Positions 7,658 to 17,668 are shown, numbered from the stretch's first letter. The stretch is DNA of 64,000 nt from Thiodiazotropha sp050291245 (GCA_050291245.1 JBNKJP010000033.1:1-64000), one strand, 5' to 3'. Numbers and translations are program-made. The notes: a model not told the origin generated them from the sequence alone.

Positions 7658-8572
7658 TCACCCCTGTTTCGATGACTCGAAGCGGGCTCGAAAATCCACC
7701 CAGATGTCTGCCAGACCCAGTCCGATCAACAGCAACACCATCTGAGGCATAAATACAATCAGCGTCAAGTAGGCCAACACCAGCCAGAGTTGTGCCGAAC
7801 GCATCGGCTTGAACACGCCGTGCATCACCGCCAGTCCCTGCACGAACAGGATTCCCAGGAACACCATGTCCAGACAGCTCACGAAGTCCGGTACACTGCC
7901 CTCCGGGAACAGTCCCAATGCCAGGGCGACGGCTCCTAGCACCCCAACCACGGGATGCAGTCTGAAACGGCGAAACTCCTCGCCGAACCCCCCGGGGTTG
8001 TAGAGCATGGCTTGCCACCAACGCGCCACGAACAGACTGAACACGGTTTGCAGCATCACCGCCACCGCCATCACGCCGCACATCATGTTCGACAGTATCG
8101 TGATGACCTCGCTGCTCTGAGCCGCGTCGATCAACCCGGACTCGATGAATCTTTGAGCCATCGGTTCCAGGCGGGCCTTCCAGAACTCGGCCGGCTCGCC
8201 CCCCATGCTGAGGTACTGCATCAGTATAGTGATGAGTCCGAATCCGATTCCGGCCTGGACCGTGAGATCCAGGGAACGGGTGTTGCGCAGCAACGCCCCG
8301 AGCAAAACCATCGGCAGCCAGAGTATCAACAGCAATATCAGCACCGGCATGGGTGTGCCGACAAGCATCCCCATCAGCAGACCGCTGGCCAGAGTGGACA
8401 ACAACAGGGTTTTCAACCCCGCCGACCACCCCTGGCGGAGGGTCACCAATGCAACACAGGCACTGCTGAACGGGCCGACAAAGGGAAAGAAAGGAGCCAG
8501 CATGGCCAGTACGGTCGTGACCAGTACGGCCTGGGCCTGCCCCCGCATCACGAAGGATGCCAGTGCTTTCAT
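7658..8572 (-). CDS. DUF2232 multi-pass membrane protein
   Basis: 304 residues, almost entirely hydrophobic, with about eight to nine predicted membrane helices. DUF2232 proteins (YybS-like) are commonly encoded between rpsR and rplI in gammaproteobacteria lacking priB at this place, and that position is the main support for the call. Their function is not established; distant similarity to membrane components of transporters has been proposed. The start ATG at 8572 leaves a 32-bp gap to rpsR. Confidence 0.85.
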   Translation of the reverse strand: MKALASFVMRGQAQAVLVTTVLAMLAPFFPFVGPFSSACVALVTLRQGWSAGLKTLLLSTLASGLLMGMLVGTPMPVLILLLILWLPMVLLGALLRNTRSLDLTVQAGIGFGLITILMQYLSMGGEPAEFWKARLEPMAQRFIESGLIDAAQSSEVITILSNMMCGVMAVAVMLQTVFSLFVARWWQAMLYNPGGFGEEFRRFRLHPVVGVLGAVALALGLFPEGSVPDFVSCLDMVFLGILFVQGLAVMHGVFKPMRSAQLWLVLAYLTLIVFMPQMVLLLIGLGLADIWVDFRARFESSKQG

Positions 8573-8604
8573 TCCGCTCTCCCGGCAGGTGTTGTCTCCT
8601 TAAC

Positions 8605-8829
8605 TCAGTGCTGATCCGTGTAAGGCAGCAGTGCCAGGTAACGGGCGCGCTTGATGGCGCTCGCCAGTTGACGCTGATACTTGGCCTTGGTACCGGTAAT
8701 ACGGCTCGGAACAATCTTGCCGCTCTCGCTCACGTAGGCCTTGAGGAGATTCAGATCCTTGTAATCGATCTCGTTGATGCCTTCTGCCGTGAAGCGGCAA
8801 TATTTCTTACGACGAAAAAAACGTGCCAT
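8605..8829 (-). CDS. rpsR: 30S ribosomal protein S18
   Basis: 74 residues, normal length. Contains FFRRKKYCRFTAEGINEIDYKD, the S18 N-terminal signature, and the basic RNA-binding region ITGTKAKYQRQLASAIKRAR. S18 pairs with S6 on the platform of the small subunit, and the genes are adjacent here (29-bp gap). Confidence 0.98.
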   Translation of the reverse strand: MARFFRRKKYCRFTAEGINEIDYKDLNLLKAYVSESGKIVPSRITGTKAKYQRQLASAIKRARYLALLPYTDQH

Positions 8830-8858
8830 TTGTCTTGTCCTCTCGTTAAACCTGATGC

Positions 8859-9302
8859 TCAGTCATCGTCCGACGAATCATTGCTGTCATCGGAATCGTC
8901 GCCATCATCATCCGAATCGCCATCATCATCCGAATCGTCATCGTCGTCGTCGCGATTGCGGGAGGCGGGACGTTCGTCCTCTTCCTGCGACTTGGCAAGC
9001 TGGGAGAGTTCGGTAATGGCTTCATCGCGACGGATGAACATGTTGCGGATGACCGCGTCGTTAAAACGGAACGCGCTCTGCAGTTCGGACAAGGCTTCGC
9101 TGTCACACTCAATGTTCATCAGAACATAGTGCGCCTTGTGAATCTTGTTGATGGGGTAGGCCAACTGGCGGCGGCCCCAGTCCTCGAGACGGTGGATGGT
9201 GCCACCTTTGGTTTCGATACCTGCACGATAACGCTCAATCATTGCAGGTACCTGTTCACTCTGATCCGGATGGACCAGGAACACGACTTCATAGTGCCTC
9301 AT
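8859..9302 (-). CDS. rpsF: 30S ribosomal protein S6 with long acidic tail
   Basis: 147 residues. Residues 1-100 are a normal S6 fold (MRHYEVVFLVHPDQ, WGRRQLAYPI, ending FIRRDEAITE). From about 118 to 147 the protein becomes a run of Asp, Ser and Asn with a few Gly. E. coli S6 also carries acidic C-terminal residues, extended post-translationally by RimK with glutamates; here a much longer aspartate/serine tail is genetically encoded. The repeated GAT/GAC-rich codons could arise by slippage. First gene of the ribosomal operon; its promoter should lie in 9303-9545. Confidence 0.97.
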   Translation of the reverse strand: MRHYEVVFLVHPDQSEQVPAMIERYRAGIETKGGTIHRLEDWGRRQLAYPINKIHKAHYVLMNIECDSEALSELQSAFRFNDAVIRNMFIRRDEAITELSQLAKSQEEDERPASRNRDDDDDDSDDDGDSDDDGDDSDDSNDSSDDD

Positions 9303-9545
9303 TGTAACTCCTTACGGGTTAGGCAGCCTTCTGCATGGGCAGTAAGGCAAGGAGTGATGCCCGGTCCACATGCGCGAGCCGGACGATGTCGGGTCTCGGG
9401 CAGGTCGTCGGGCACCGGGAAGCCGCGGATTCTACCTTTTTGCGCATAGAACCGCAAATGGCAAACCAACCCGGCCCACTCAGCACCGGATCAGCCTACG
9501 GAGGGGGAATGGAGTGAACCCGGATCCTTGAGGTTCGGGATAGAT

Positions 9546-10301
9546 TCAGAAGTCGGCCTGGACGCCCAGATAGAGGCCGTCGAAGCTCCAGTCGGTGTAG
9601 ACCCCATCAAGATCATCCAGCTCCAGACTGAAACGCCGGTATCCGCCCTTGAGCCGGATATCCAGGGGGGGTGTCTCGACCAGACCGAATGCAACGCCGG
9701 CCTGGTAGTCCTGCAGGGTGTGATCCCCGATGCTCAGGATATTTAAATCGCCATAAATGGAAAAACGGGTGGTGGGTATTCCCACCTGGGCCGCGCCATA
9801 GAGCATGGGCACATAGCCTTTGAAATGGTCTTCGGAGGAGAGATTGCTATCCTTGCTTTCAACACGGATATCGCCGTCCAGATACTTTAGGTTCAAGCCG
9901 AAATCGAAAGATACGAGATCGTTGTCGAAAACTTCGTAGTAGAAGACAAAATCACTGCTGATGAGATTTAACTCAACATTCACATCCGAATTCGCTACAT
10001 ATTCGACCCCATCATAGGTAAAACGGCTCGACAACCGGGTCGAGTCCTCGGCGCTGAGATCATTGGTTCGTAGCAGAAAATTGGGTATGACCGGAATGGG
10101 ATGTTCGAATGCCAAAGAGAAGACCCCCGTACCCCGAGATCCCAGTTCAAAGTCCTGCATCTCGGCTTTCGTGGTATCGGACAGAGAACCGGAGGAATCC
10201 ATGTTCCAGATACCGGCATCCACGGTGAATCCGAGCATGTCCGCCTGTACAGGCAGGGCGAGTGCGGATGTCAGGATCAGGAGGCAGGTGTTGCGTTTCA
10301 T
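9546..10301 (-). CDS. TIGR04219-type outer membrane beta-barrel protein
   Basis: 251 residues from the ATG at 10301, which gives a clean signal peptide (MKRNTCLLILTSALALPVQA, cleavage around residue 20). An upstream in-frame ATG would bury this signal. The mature part opens with DMLGFTVDAGIWNMD and is built of alternating amphipathic strands, ending in a terminal Phe (GVQADF), typical of outer membrane barrels assembled by Bam. It resembles the TIGR04219 outer membrane protein family, whose role is unknown. It stands alone between the rpsF operon and rlmB, with a 319-bp upstream gap. Confidence 0.8.
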   Translation of the reverse strand: MKRNTCLLILTSALALPVQADMLGFTVDAGIWNMDSSGSLSDTTKAEMQDFELGSRGTGVFSLAFEHPIPVIPNFLLRTNDLSAEDSTRLSSRFTYDGVEYVANSDVNVELNLISSDFVFYYEVFDNDLVSFDFGLNLKYLDGDIRVESKDSNLSSEDHFKGYVPMLYGAAQVGIPTTRFSIYGDLNILSIGDHTLQDYQAGVAFGLVETPPLDIRLKGGYRRFSLELDDLDGVYTDWSFDGLYLGVQADF

Positions 10302-10620
10302 TGTTCTGTACTCTATTGGAACACTTTGAAATTGTATCTGACCAAGCCATCCCGATATGCAACCGCTACGGTGACTCACGACATGGTATTAAACGTCGTT
10401 TCGGCCACCTATGGAAAAGCTTGAGAACGCAGTTCGTAAACCAATACTCAACGGCTTGTTATCGAATTTACCGGGATACTTAATAACCTGGTTAGTATAG
10501 CTGAATTCCCAATGAGAATTCAGCTATTGGGTTTAACCTGAATCCGTGAACGCATGATAGCATGCTGGCATAAGCTATTGCATACGCTCGGAATTTACCA
10601 TGCCCCCCGCGGATTCGGGT
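10302..10620. other. intergenic region upstream of the outer membrane protein gene
   Basis: 319 bp without a gene. It contains a near-perfect stem-loop at 10498-10526 and is AT-rich; it should hold the promoter of the outer membrane protein gene on the minus strand and the transcript end of rlmB. Confidence 0.5.
10498..10526 (-). terminator. perfect 11-bp stem-loop past rlmB
   Basis: TAGCTGAATTC and GAATTCAGCTA are exact inverted repeats around a seven-base loop. No T-run follows on either strand, so it may be a Rho-assisted terminator, a transcript stabiliser, or a protein-binding palindrome. Confidence 0.35.
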
Positions 10621-11370
10621 TTAATTCTGACCGGTCCGCTGACGAACCGCCTCGTAGAGGGCAATGCCGGCCGCCACGGATACGTTGAGACTTTCGACAC
10701 TTCCCCGCATGGGCAGACTTACCAGAAGATCGCACTGTTCGCGAGTCAAGCGGCGCAACCCCTTCTCCTCGCCCCCCATGACCAGTGCCAGGGGCCCGCT
10801 CAGGGAGGCCTGATAAAGGCTCTGGTCCGTTTCGCCGGCAGTGCCGATCAGCCAGACACCCTCGGACTGCAGCCACTTCAGGCTGCGCGACAGGTTGGTG
10901 ACCTGAACCAGCGGCACGGTTTCCGCCGCACCGCTGGCGACCTTGCGTACCGTGGGTGTGAGCCCGACCGATTTGTCTCTGGGAATAATCACCGCATCGA
11001 TCCCGGCCCCATCCGCGGTGCGCAGGCAGGCCCCCAGGTTGTGCGGATCCTGGACCCCGTCGAGCACCAGCAGGAAAGGTGCATGATCGAGGCGTTTCAG
11101 CAGGGCCTTGAGGTAGGGTTCGTCCTGAGCCTGACGGGGCATCACCGAAAGCGCCACACCCTGGTGGCGGGCCTCGCGAAAGCGTTCGTCGAGTTCCCGT
11201 CCGGACACCCGATGACAGGGTACGCCCGCCTGCTCGGCGAGGCTCAGGATCTCCCGAACCCGCTGGTCCTGGCGACCGGCATCGACCCAGAGTTCCCGGG
11301 CGTGGTGCTCACGAGACAGGGCTGCCTTGACTGCGTGCAGCCCGAGAATCCAGGCTTCCTGGGATTTCAT
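10621..11370 (-). CDS. rlmB: 23S rRNA (guanosine-2'-O-)-methyltransferase RlmB
   Basis: 249 residues. The SPOUT-family enzyme methylates the ribose of G2251 in 23S rRNA using S-adenosylmethionine. The N-terminal substrate-binding domain (1-80; WILGLHAVKAAL) is followed by the SPOUT domain with LVLDGVQDPHNLGACLRTA, LVMGGEEKGLRRL and SLPMRGSVESLNVSVAAGIALYEA, the knotted cofactor-binding motifs. The ATG overlaps the rnr stop by four bases (ATGA), so rnr and rlmB are translationally coupled, the usual order in gammaproteobacteria. Confidence 0.97.
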   Translation of the reverse strand: MKSQEAWILGLHAVKAALSREHHARELWVDAGRQDQRVREILSLAEQAGVPCHRVSGRELDERFREARHQGVALSVMPRQAQDEPYLKALLKRLDHAPFLLVLDGVQDPHNLGACLRTADGAGIDAVIIPRDKSVGLTPTVRKVASGAAETVPLVQVTNLSRSLKWLQSEGVWLIGTAGETDQSLYQASLSGPLALVMGGEEKGLRRLTREQCDLLVSLPMRGSVESLNVSVAAGIALYEAVRQRTGQN

Positions 11371-13754
11371 GCTTGGGGTTTCTTGGCCTTGCGGGGCTTG
11401 CGAGCGGCACGCTTCTTGGCGTTCTTGACCGCCTTCTTGGAGGCACTCTTCCGCGCGGCACTGTTGTTTGGCGCCCGCTTATCCGGCGTGGCATTTTCAG
11501 GTGCCGGCGGCTGCTTCCCACGAGAGGGTTTGCTGCGTTTTCTGCGTTTGCCCTCCCCGGCTTTCACCTCGGCCTTGACCGGTACGAAATCGATCTTGCG
11601 CTCATCCAGATTCACCTTGGCGACCACGATGGCCAGGGGATCGCCGAGACGCAATATCTTGCCGGTACGTTCACCGGTGAGACGATGCCCCACCGGGTCG
11701 TAATGGTAGTAGTCGTTGTCCAGGGAGGAGATATGAACCAGCCCGTCTACATAGATATCCTCAAGCTCGACGAATACACCGAAGGAGTTGACGCTGGTGA
11801 TGATGCCGTTAAAGGTCTCCCCCACCTTATCCTGCATGTACTCGCATTTGAGCCAATCGAGGGCATCACGGGTGGCCTCGTCCGCCTTGCGTTCCGTACT
11901 TGAACAATGCTCCCCCATCGCCTGAAGCTCGGACTTGGCGTAGTCGAAATCGTCAGGCTGCCCCTTTTCGATGACGTGCTTGATCGCCCGGTGCACGATC
12001 AGGTCGGGGTAGCGGCGAATCGGTGAGGTGAAATGGGTATAGGCCTGGTAGGACAGCCCGAAATGACCCACATTGTCCGAACTGTAGACCGCCTGGGACA
12101 GGGAACGCAGCAATACGGTCTGGATCAGGTGGCGGTCCGGGCGGTTGCGCACCTGTTCGAGCAGTTTCGCATAGTCCCCGGCACTGGGTTTCTTGCCACC
12201 GGGCAGACTCAGGGCGAGTTCTCCCAGGAACTCCCGCAGATCGGTGAGTTTCTCTTCCGCCGGTCCCTCGTGGATGCGGTACAAGGCAGGCTGCTTGGAG
12301 CGGATCAAATAGCGGGCCGCGGCCACATTGGCGGCGAGCATGCACTCCTCGATCAGGCGATGGGCATCGTTGCGGATTACCGGGACGATCCGCTCTACCC
12401 GTTTGAGTTCGTTGAACTCGATGCGGGTCTCGGTGGTATCGAAATCGATGGCGCCCCGTTCGGCCCGTTGGTCCAGCATCACCTGAAACAACTGGTAGAG
12501 GTTGTGCAGATGGGGCAATAGCTCCGGATGCTGCGCGCACAGCGCCTCATCCCCTTCCAGCATGGCGGCCACATCATCATAGATCAGACGCGCCTGGGAA
12601 CGCATCACCGCGGGGAAAAACCGGGATCGGGTGATCTTGCCTTCCTGGTTGATGTAGAGTTCGGCGGTCATGCACAGGCGGTCCACCTGGGGATTCAGGG
12701 AACAAAGCCCGTTGGAGAGCACCTCCGGCAGCATGGGAATGACCCGGTCCGGGAAGTACACCGAGTTACCCCGGTTGCGGGCCTCCTGATCCAACGCCGA
12801 ACCCGGGACCACGTAGTGGGAGACATCCGCGATACACACCAGCAGACGCCAGCCTTTGGGTTTGGGTTCACAGTAGACCGCGTCATCGAAATCCCGGGCA
12901 TCGGCGCCGTCGATGGTGACCAGGGGAAGATTCCGCAAGTCCACCCGGCCTTTTTTGTCCGCTTCGGCAACCTCCGGGGTCAGACCGCGAATCTCCTGTT
13001 CCACCTCCTCGGGCCATTCCACCGCGATGCCGTGAGTGCGAATCGCCAGGTCGGTTTCCATGCCGGGTCCCATGTGGTCTCCGAGGACCTCCAGGACCCG
13101 ACCGATCGGCTGGGTGCGTTTGGTGGGTTGATCGATAATCTCCACCGCCACGATCTGTCCCGGTTCGGCCTGATTGACTTCGGTGGAGGGTATGATGATG
13201 TCCTTGCTCAGACGTTTTGAGTCGGGGACCACGAAACCAACACCGCTCTCCATGTAGAAACGTCCGGCTACGCTGTGGGTGTTGCGCTCCAGAATTTCGA
13301 CCACCGCCCCTTCCAGACGGTTGCGCCGGTCCATGCCGGTGACCCGTACCACTGCCCGGTCGTCATGAAACACCGATCGCATCTCCTTGAAGGAGAGATA
13401 CAGATCGTCACCTCCATCGTCCGGACGGAGAAAGCCGAACCCGTCGGGATGACCGATCACCCGTCCGACGATGAGATCCCGCTTGTTGACCAGACAGTAG
13501 TTGTGGTTACGGTTACAGATCAGCTGACCATCCCGCTCCATGGCGCGCAGCCTGCGCCGTAAGGCTTCGAGCTGCTCTTCCGAGGAGATATCCAACCGTT
13601 CGGCCAGGGCCTCCCGGTCCATGGGCACCCCCTCCTCGGCCAGGGTTTCCATGATGAACTCCCGGCTCGGAATGGGGTTTTCGTATTTTCGCGCTTCGCG
13701 CGCCTGATGCGGATCCTTGTTCTGGGAGGAGCCTTTGTTTGATCTTTTTGCCAC
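11367..13754 (-). CDS. rnr: ribonuclease R
   Basis: 795 residues. A 3'-5' exoribonuclease that degrades structured RNA and takes part in rRNA quality control. Order of domains: N-terminal helix-turn-helix (about 25-85), cold-shock OB folds, the RNB catalytic domain with IDGADARDFDDAVY supplying metal-binding aspartates, and a C-terminal S1 domain (FNGIITSVNSFGVFVELEDIYVDG). The tail from about 720 is very rich in Lys/Arg (KRRKRSK, KKAVKNAKKRAARK), as in other RNase R proteins. Coupled to rlmB through an ATGA overlap. Confidence 0.97.
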   Translation of the reverse strand: MAKRSNKGSSQNKDPHQAREARKYENPIPSREFIMETLAEEGVPMDREALAERLDISSEEQLEALRRRLRAMERDGQLICNRNHNYCLVNKRDLIVGRVIGHPDGFGFLRPDDGGDDLYLSFKEMRSVFHDDRAVVRVTGMDRRNRLEGAVVEILERNTHSVAGRFYMESGVGFVVPDSKRLSKDIIIPSTEVNQAEPGQIVAVEIIDQPTKRTQPIGRVLEVLGDHMGPGMETDLAIRTHGIAVEWPEEVEQEIRGLTPEVAEADKKGRVDLRNLPLVTIDGADARDFDDAVYCEPKPKGWRLLVCIADVSHYVVPGSALDQEARNRGNSVYFPDRVIPMLPEVLSNGLCSLNPQVDRLCMTAELYINQEGKITRSRFFPAVMRSQARLIYDDVAAMLEGDEALCAQHPELLPHLHNLYQLFQVMLDQRAERGAIDFDTTETRIEFNELKRVERIVPVIRNDAHRLIEECMLAANVAAARYLIRSKQPALYRIHEGPAEEKLTDLREFLGELALSLPGGKKPSAGDYAKLLEQVRNRPDRHLIQTVLLRSLSQAVYSSDNVGHFGLSYQAYTHFTSPIRRYPDLIVHRAIKHVIEKGQPDDFDYAKSELQAMGEHCSSTERKADEATRDALDWLKCEYMQDKVGETFNGIITSVNSFGVFVELEDIYVDGLVHISSLDNDYYHYDPVGHRLTGERTGKILRLGDPLAIVVAKVNLDERKIDFVPVKAEVKAGEGKRRKRSKPSRGKQPPAPENATPDKRAPNNSAARKSASKKAVKNAKKRAARKPRKAKKPQA

Positions 13755-13961
13755 GTTCTCTTCTACTTGTTTGACTTAATCTTCCGATTCTACCACTTTC
13801 GCGAAGCAACCCCACGAAATCGTTTCGCCATCAGCCCCCCAGGCTGTCATTCTGGATTTATCTTCGGCTTTTCCTCAAACTGATAGCGCACCGACCGATC
13901 GGATCCACTAGCCCTGCCATCTCAATGGACAGGCTCTCGGACAATAAAAAACCCGCGAACC

Positions 13962-15944
13962 ATGAACATTCACACCCTTCAGATCATCCTGATACTGCTC
14001 GGCGTCTCCGTGCTGATCGTCACCCTGTTTCGACGCCTGCAGCTGCCTCCGATCCTCGGTTACCTGATCGTCGGCGTTCTGGTCGGACCCTTCGGCGGAG
14101 GACTCATCGCATCCAACGAAGAGACCCGGTTCATCGCGGAATTCGGCATCGTGTTCCTGTTGTTCGCCATTGGCCTGGAGTTCTCTCTGCCACAGATGAT
14201 GGCGTTGAAGGGGGTGGTATTCGGTTCCGGCGGTAGCCAGATGTTACTCTCCGCGACCCTGTTCGGTGCCTTTGCCTGGCTGCTTGGTGTGGCGCCTATG
14301 GGGGCACTCATCATCGGCGCCATTCTGGCCCTCTCATCCACCGCTATTGTAACCAAACTGCTGTCCGAACAGGCGGAGGTAAACACCGAACATGGCCGCC
14401 TGGCGGTTGGTATCCTGCTGTTTCAGGACCTGGCCGTGATCCCGCTGCTGGTGATCATTCCCCTGCTGAACCAGGAGGGTTCCCAGGGACTGTTGTGGCC
14501 GTTGACCTGGGCGGTCATCAAGGCCACCGGGGTGTTCGCCATCATTATGGCGATCGGCCACTGGGTTCTGCGTCCCCTGTTCCACGAGATCGCCCGGGCG
14601 CGTTCCGCGGAGTTGTTCACCCTCACGGTTTTGCTGGTGTCGCTGACCGCCGCGTGGCTGACCCATGAGGCAGGGCTGTCTCTCGCCCTGGGCGCCTTCC
14701 TGGCCGGAATGATGTTGGGAGAGACGGAATACCGTCATCAGATCGAGGCGGATATCCGGCCGTTTCAGGATGTCCTGCTGGGACTGTTTTTCGTCACCAT
14801 CGGAATGCGTGTCGACCTGGTCTCGCTGTGGCCGATCCTGCACTGGGTACTGCTGCTGGCGCTCGGCCTGATTCTGAGTAAAGCGCTGATCATCCTGTTC
14901 CTGGCGCGGATCTCGAAACGCCCCATGGAAACCGCCTTGCGCTCCGGGCTGCTGCTTGCCCAGGGTGGGGAATTCGGTTTCGTACTGCTGGACCTGTCCC
15001 TGCAGTCTTCCCTGCTTCAGGACCGGTACGGGCAGATCCTGTTCGCTGCGATCATCATCAGCATGGCAAGCTCACCGTTCCTGATCCGCTACAACGGCCG
15101 CATTGCGAAACGCTTCTGCGCCCTGCGTAACCCGTTAGACCTGAGTGGTTCCGTACTCGACCTGCAGCAGGAGACCGAGCGCCTGGAGAAGCATGTGATT
15201 CTCTGCGGCTACGGACGTATCGGTCAGAACCTGGGGCGCCTGTTGCAGCAGGAAGGCTTTCCCTACGTCGCCCTGGATCTCGATCCACGGGTGGTCCAGG
15301 AAGCCCACGACGCGGGTGACCCGGTGTTTTTCGGGGATGCCTCGCGGCAGGAGATTCTGCACGCCGCCGCCATCGAGCGGGCGGGCGTGGTGGTGGTCAC
15401 CTACGAAGCGCATGCCACGGTCATGAAGATCCTCCACCACCTCAAGGCGCACTACCCGGAGATTCCGGTGCTGGTGAGAACCCGCGACGACACCCACCTG
15501 GAGGAGCTCGAGGCAGCGGGCGCCGCCGAGGTCATGCCGGAGATGGTAGAGGCGAGTCTGATGATGGGCGGCCAGTTGCTGCTGCTGTTGAAGGTGCCCG
15601 GTTCACGCATTCTGAAGATCATGCGCAGGATCCGTGAGAATCATTACAAGCTGTTGCGGGATTTCTACCACGGCCAGGAAGCGATCGACCTGGAGCACGG
15701 CGAGGCTTTCCAGGAACGGCTACACACCGTCACCCTACCCGAGCGCGCCTTCGCGGTGGGCCACACCATCGAGGATCTGCATCTGTGGGACTGGGATATC
15801 AGCGTCACCGCGGTGCGCCGAGGCGGGATTCGCGGCGAGGCGCCAGGCCCGGAAACCCGATTGCAGGCCGGGGATGTACTGGTGCTGGCCGGCACCCCCC
15901 GACATCTGGAACACGCCGAGGGTCTGTTGCTTTATGGGCATTGA
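13962..15944 (+). CDS. Kef-type CPA2 monovalent cation:proton antiporter with TrkA-N and TrkA-C domains
   Basis: 660 residues. The first ~380 residues form about 12 membrane helices of a sodium/hydrogen-exchanger fold (AFGIVFLLFAIGLEFSLPQM, FLAGMMLGETEYRH). A cytoplasmic TrkA-N (RCK) domain follows with the dinucleotide-binding GYGRIGQNLG (about 411-420), and a TrkA-C domain closes the protein. KefB/KefC-type proteins export K+ in response to electrophiles and are gated by glutathione and NAD(H); YbaL-like relatives have the same layout. I cannot choose between those subgroups. Alone on the plus strand, diverging from rnr across about 207 bp that likely holds both promoters. Confidence 0.9.
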   Translation: MNIHTLQIILILLGVSVLIVTLFRRLQLPPILGYLIVGVLVGPFGGGLIASNEETRFIAEFGIVFLLFAIGLEFSLPQMMALKGVVFGSGGSQMLLSATLFGAFAWLLGVAPMGALIIGAILALSSTAIVTKLLSEQAEVNTEHGRLAVGILLFQDLAVIPLLVIIPLLNQEGSQGLLWPLTWAVIKATGVFAIIMAIGHWVLRPLFHEIARARSAELFTLTVLLVSLTAAWLTHEAGLSLALGAFLAGMMLGETEYRHQIEADIRPFQDVLLGLFFVTIGMRVDLVSLWPILHWVLLLALGLILSKALIILFLARISKRPMETALRSGLLLAQGGEFGFVLLDLSLQSSLLQDRYGQILFAAIIISMASSPFLIRYNGRIAKRFCALRNPLDLSGSVLDLQQETERLEKHVILCGYGRIGQNLGRLLQQEGFPYVALDLDPRVVQEAHDAGDPVFFGDASRQEILHAAAIERAGVVVVTYEAHATVMKILHHLKAHYPEIPVLVRTRDDTHLEELEAAGAAEVMPEMVEASLMMGGQLLLLLKVPGSRILKIMRRIRENHYKLLRDFYHGQEAIDLEHGEAFQERLHTVTLPERAFAVGHTIEDLHLWDWDISVTAVRRGGIRGEAPGPETRLQAGDVLVLAGTPRHLEHAEGLLLYGH

Positions 15945-16027
15945 ACCGATCATCAGCGACAACAACAAAATGTCACACGATCGCCCCGGAGTGCCGCATC
16001 CATTCAATGGTCAGGCCGGCTCACGCT

Positions 16028-17668
16028 TTACTGACCGGAGTTGTTAAAAATATCGAGATTCCCGTTATACACACTACTCTGCACATCTAACGCCCCCAGG
16101 ACACTGTGAAAAATGTTGTCCTGTGAATGCGTCGCTTGGTTGTCAAGCAGAGCATTGGAAATACCCTTGGCATGGGCGAAATCCTCGGACATCCAGACGA
16201 TGAAGGGGACCTGCTTCTGCACATCGGGGGCGATGGCATAGGGTGTGCCATGGAGATAGAGTCCATGCTCTCCCAGGGACTCACCATGATCGGAGATGTA
16301 CAACATCACCGCAGGAATCCCGTCCAGATTTTTCAGAATGTCGATGAGCCGGTGCAGAACATAATCGGTATAGACAATAGAGTTGTCGTAGGCATTGATC
16401 AGTGCTTCATGCGAGCACTGGTTAAGTTCGACGGTTTCACACACGGGCTTGAACACCTCGAACCTTTGCGGATAGCGGGTGTAGTAATTGGGGCCATGAC
16501 TGCCTTTCTGATGCAGCACCACGAAGACCTTCTTTTCAGTGGATGACTGAATGCGCTCCGCCAGCCCGCTCAACAGAACCTCGTCCCCCTCGCAACCGGG
16601 TTGCCCTTCACATCGGTCCTTGATTGCGGAGCCCTCTTCGTAGGTTGCAATTTTCAAGGGCGGTTGGCCCCAGTTGCGGGTACGCCAGATGACATCCACG
16701 CCAAAGCGTTGAAGATAGCTGGGCAAGGGCTCATATTGCTCGGCGAAAAGCGTGTTTGAATTATCATGGGAGAGCATGCAGCTCACGGAAGCCGTCGTAT
16801 AGGTGGAACAGGCCTGGGTGTTCCGCATCGCCACCGCAGCGTCTGCACTGAGCATCGGGTTAGTGGGCCGGTCATAACCATACAGGGAGAAGTTAGCCGC
16901 CCGCGCGGACTCCCCGATCACCAACACGACCACGGTCCTGGTGTCCGAATCGATCTGTGCTGGCGGCAACGGTACCTGTTCCCGTGAGTTGACGTGGCGT
17001 TCCGTTTGATAGCGAATCGTATTGATGACAAAAGACCAGGGCATGACCATGCCACCGAGTTTTTTTGCATACTTGTCGATCCACAGCCAGGTATCGGCAT
17101 TTGCATAGACCCATCCCCCACCCAACACCAGACTCAGGCACATGACCATCACGAGCCGCAATCGGGTCGTATGCCGATAGCGTTTTACCAGAAGTATCCC
17201 ACTCGGAAGCAGCCCGAAAACGAGAACATAAACGAAAAGCATGGGATGAAAAAAACTGGATGCCTCGGAGTATCGCGTGTTCATGACATTGCCGATCATC
17301 GTCTTGTCGAGGACAACCTGGTAGGTTTGTATAAAATACAGCGCCACGGCATTGCCAATGAACATCACCATGCCAATCGGCTTGAGCAGCCGTTGGCTGA
17401 TCAGTAGCAGTAATGAAAGCACCCACAGTGTCATAACGAAGATCACCACCGATAGGGTGACCAGTGTGAGGACACTGTTAAGGTCAATAGTGTCGAAATT
17501 CGCAATCGCGAAACGGTAGAGTGGCCAATGGTAGAGCAGCAGATTCACCAGGCTGAGCAGAAGCATAAGCCCGATCGTGCCGGAGGGATATCGTGGTTTC
17601 ACGTCTAAGACACCTTTGCGGAACGTCACCTGCCGGGGGGTAACCAATGACAGTCGATCACGCCTCAT
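16028..17668 (-). CDS. phosphoethanolamine transferase, EptA-like
   Basis: 546 residues from the ATG at 17668, which overlaps the PAP2 stop as ATGA; the open frame extends 30 codons further upstream but that part lies inside the PAP2 gene. Five N-terminal membrane helices (to about residue 180) precede a periplasmic sulfatase-fold domain. Visible motifs: VLVIGESARAANFSLYGYDRPTNP with the metal-binding Glu, TTASVSCMLS containing the catalytic Thr, and YISDHGESLGEHGLYLHG. The family moves phosphoethanolamine from phosphatidylethanolamine to lipid A, which lowers surface charge and polymyxin binding. The PAP2 neighbour suggests lipid A as the target, though other glycan acceptors are possible. 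Confidence 0.88.
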   Translation of the reverse strand: MRRDRLSLVTPRQVTFRKGVLDVKPRYPSGTIGLMLLLSLVNLLLYHWPLYRFAIANFDTIDLNSVLTLVTLSVVIFVMTLWVLSLLLLISQRLLKPIGMVMFIGNAVALYFIQTYQVVLDKTMIGNVMNTRYSEASSFFHPMLFVYVLVFGLLPSGILLVKRYRHTTRLRLVMVMCLSLVLGGGWVYANADTWLWIDKYAKKLGGMVMPWSFVINTIRYQTERHVNSREQVPLPPAQIDSDTRTVVVLVIGESARAANFSLYGYDRPTNPMLSADAAVAMRNTQACSTYTTASVSCMLSHDNSNTLFAEQYEPLPSYLQRFGVDVIWRTRNWGQPPLKIATYEEGSAIKDRCEGQPGCEGDEVLLSGLAERIQSSTEKKVFVVLHQKGSHGPNYYTRYPQRFEVFKPVCETVELNQCSHEALINAYDNSIVYTDYVLHRLIDILKNLDGIPAVMLYISDHGESLGEHGLYLHGTPYAIAPDVQKQVPFIVWMSEDFAHAKGISNALLDNQATHSQDNIFHSVLGALDVQSSVYNGNLDIFNNSGQ

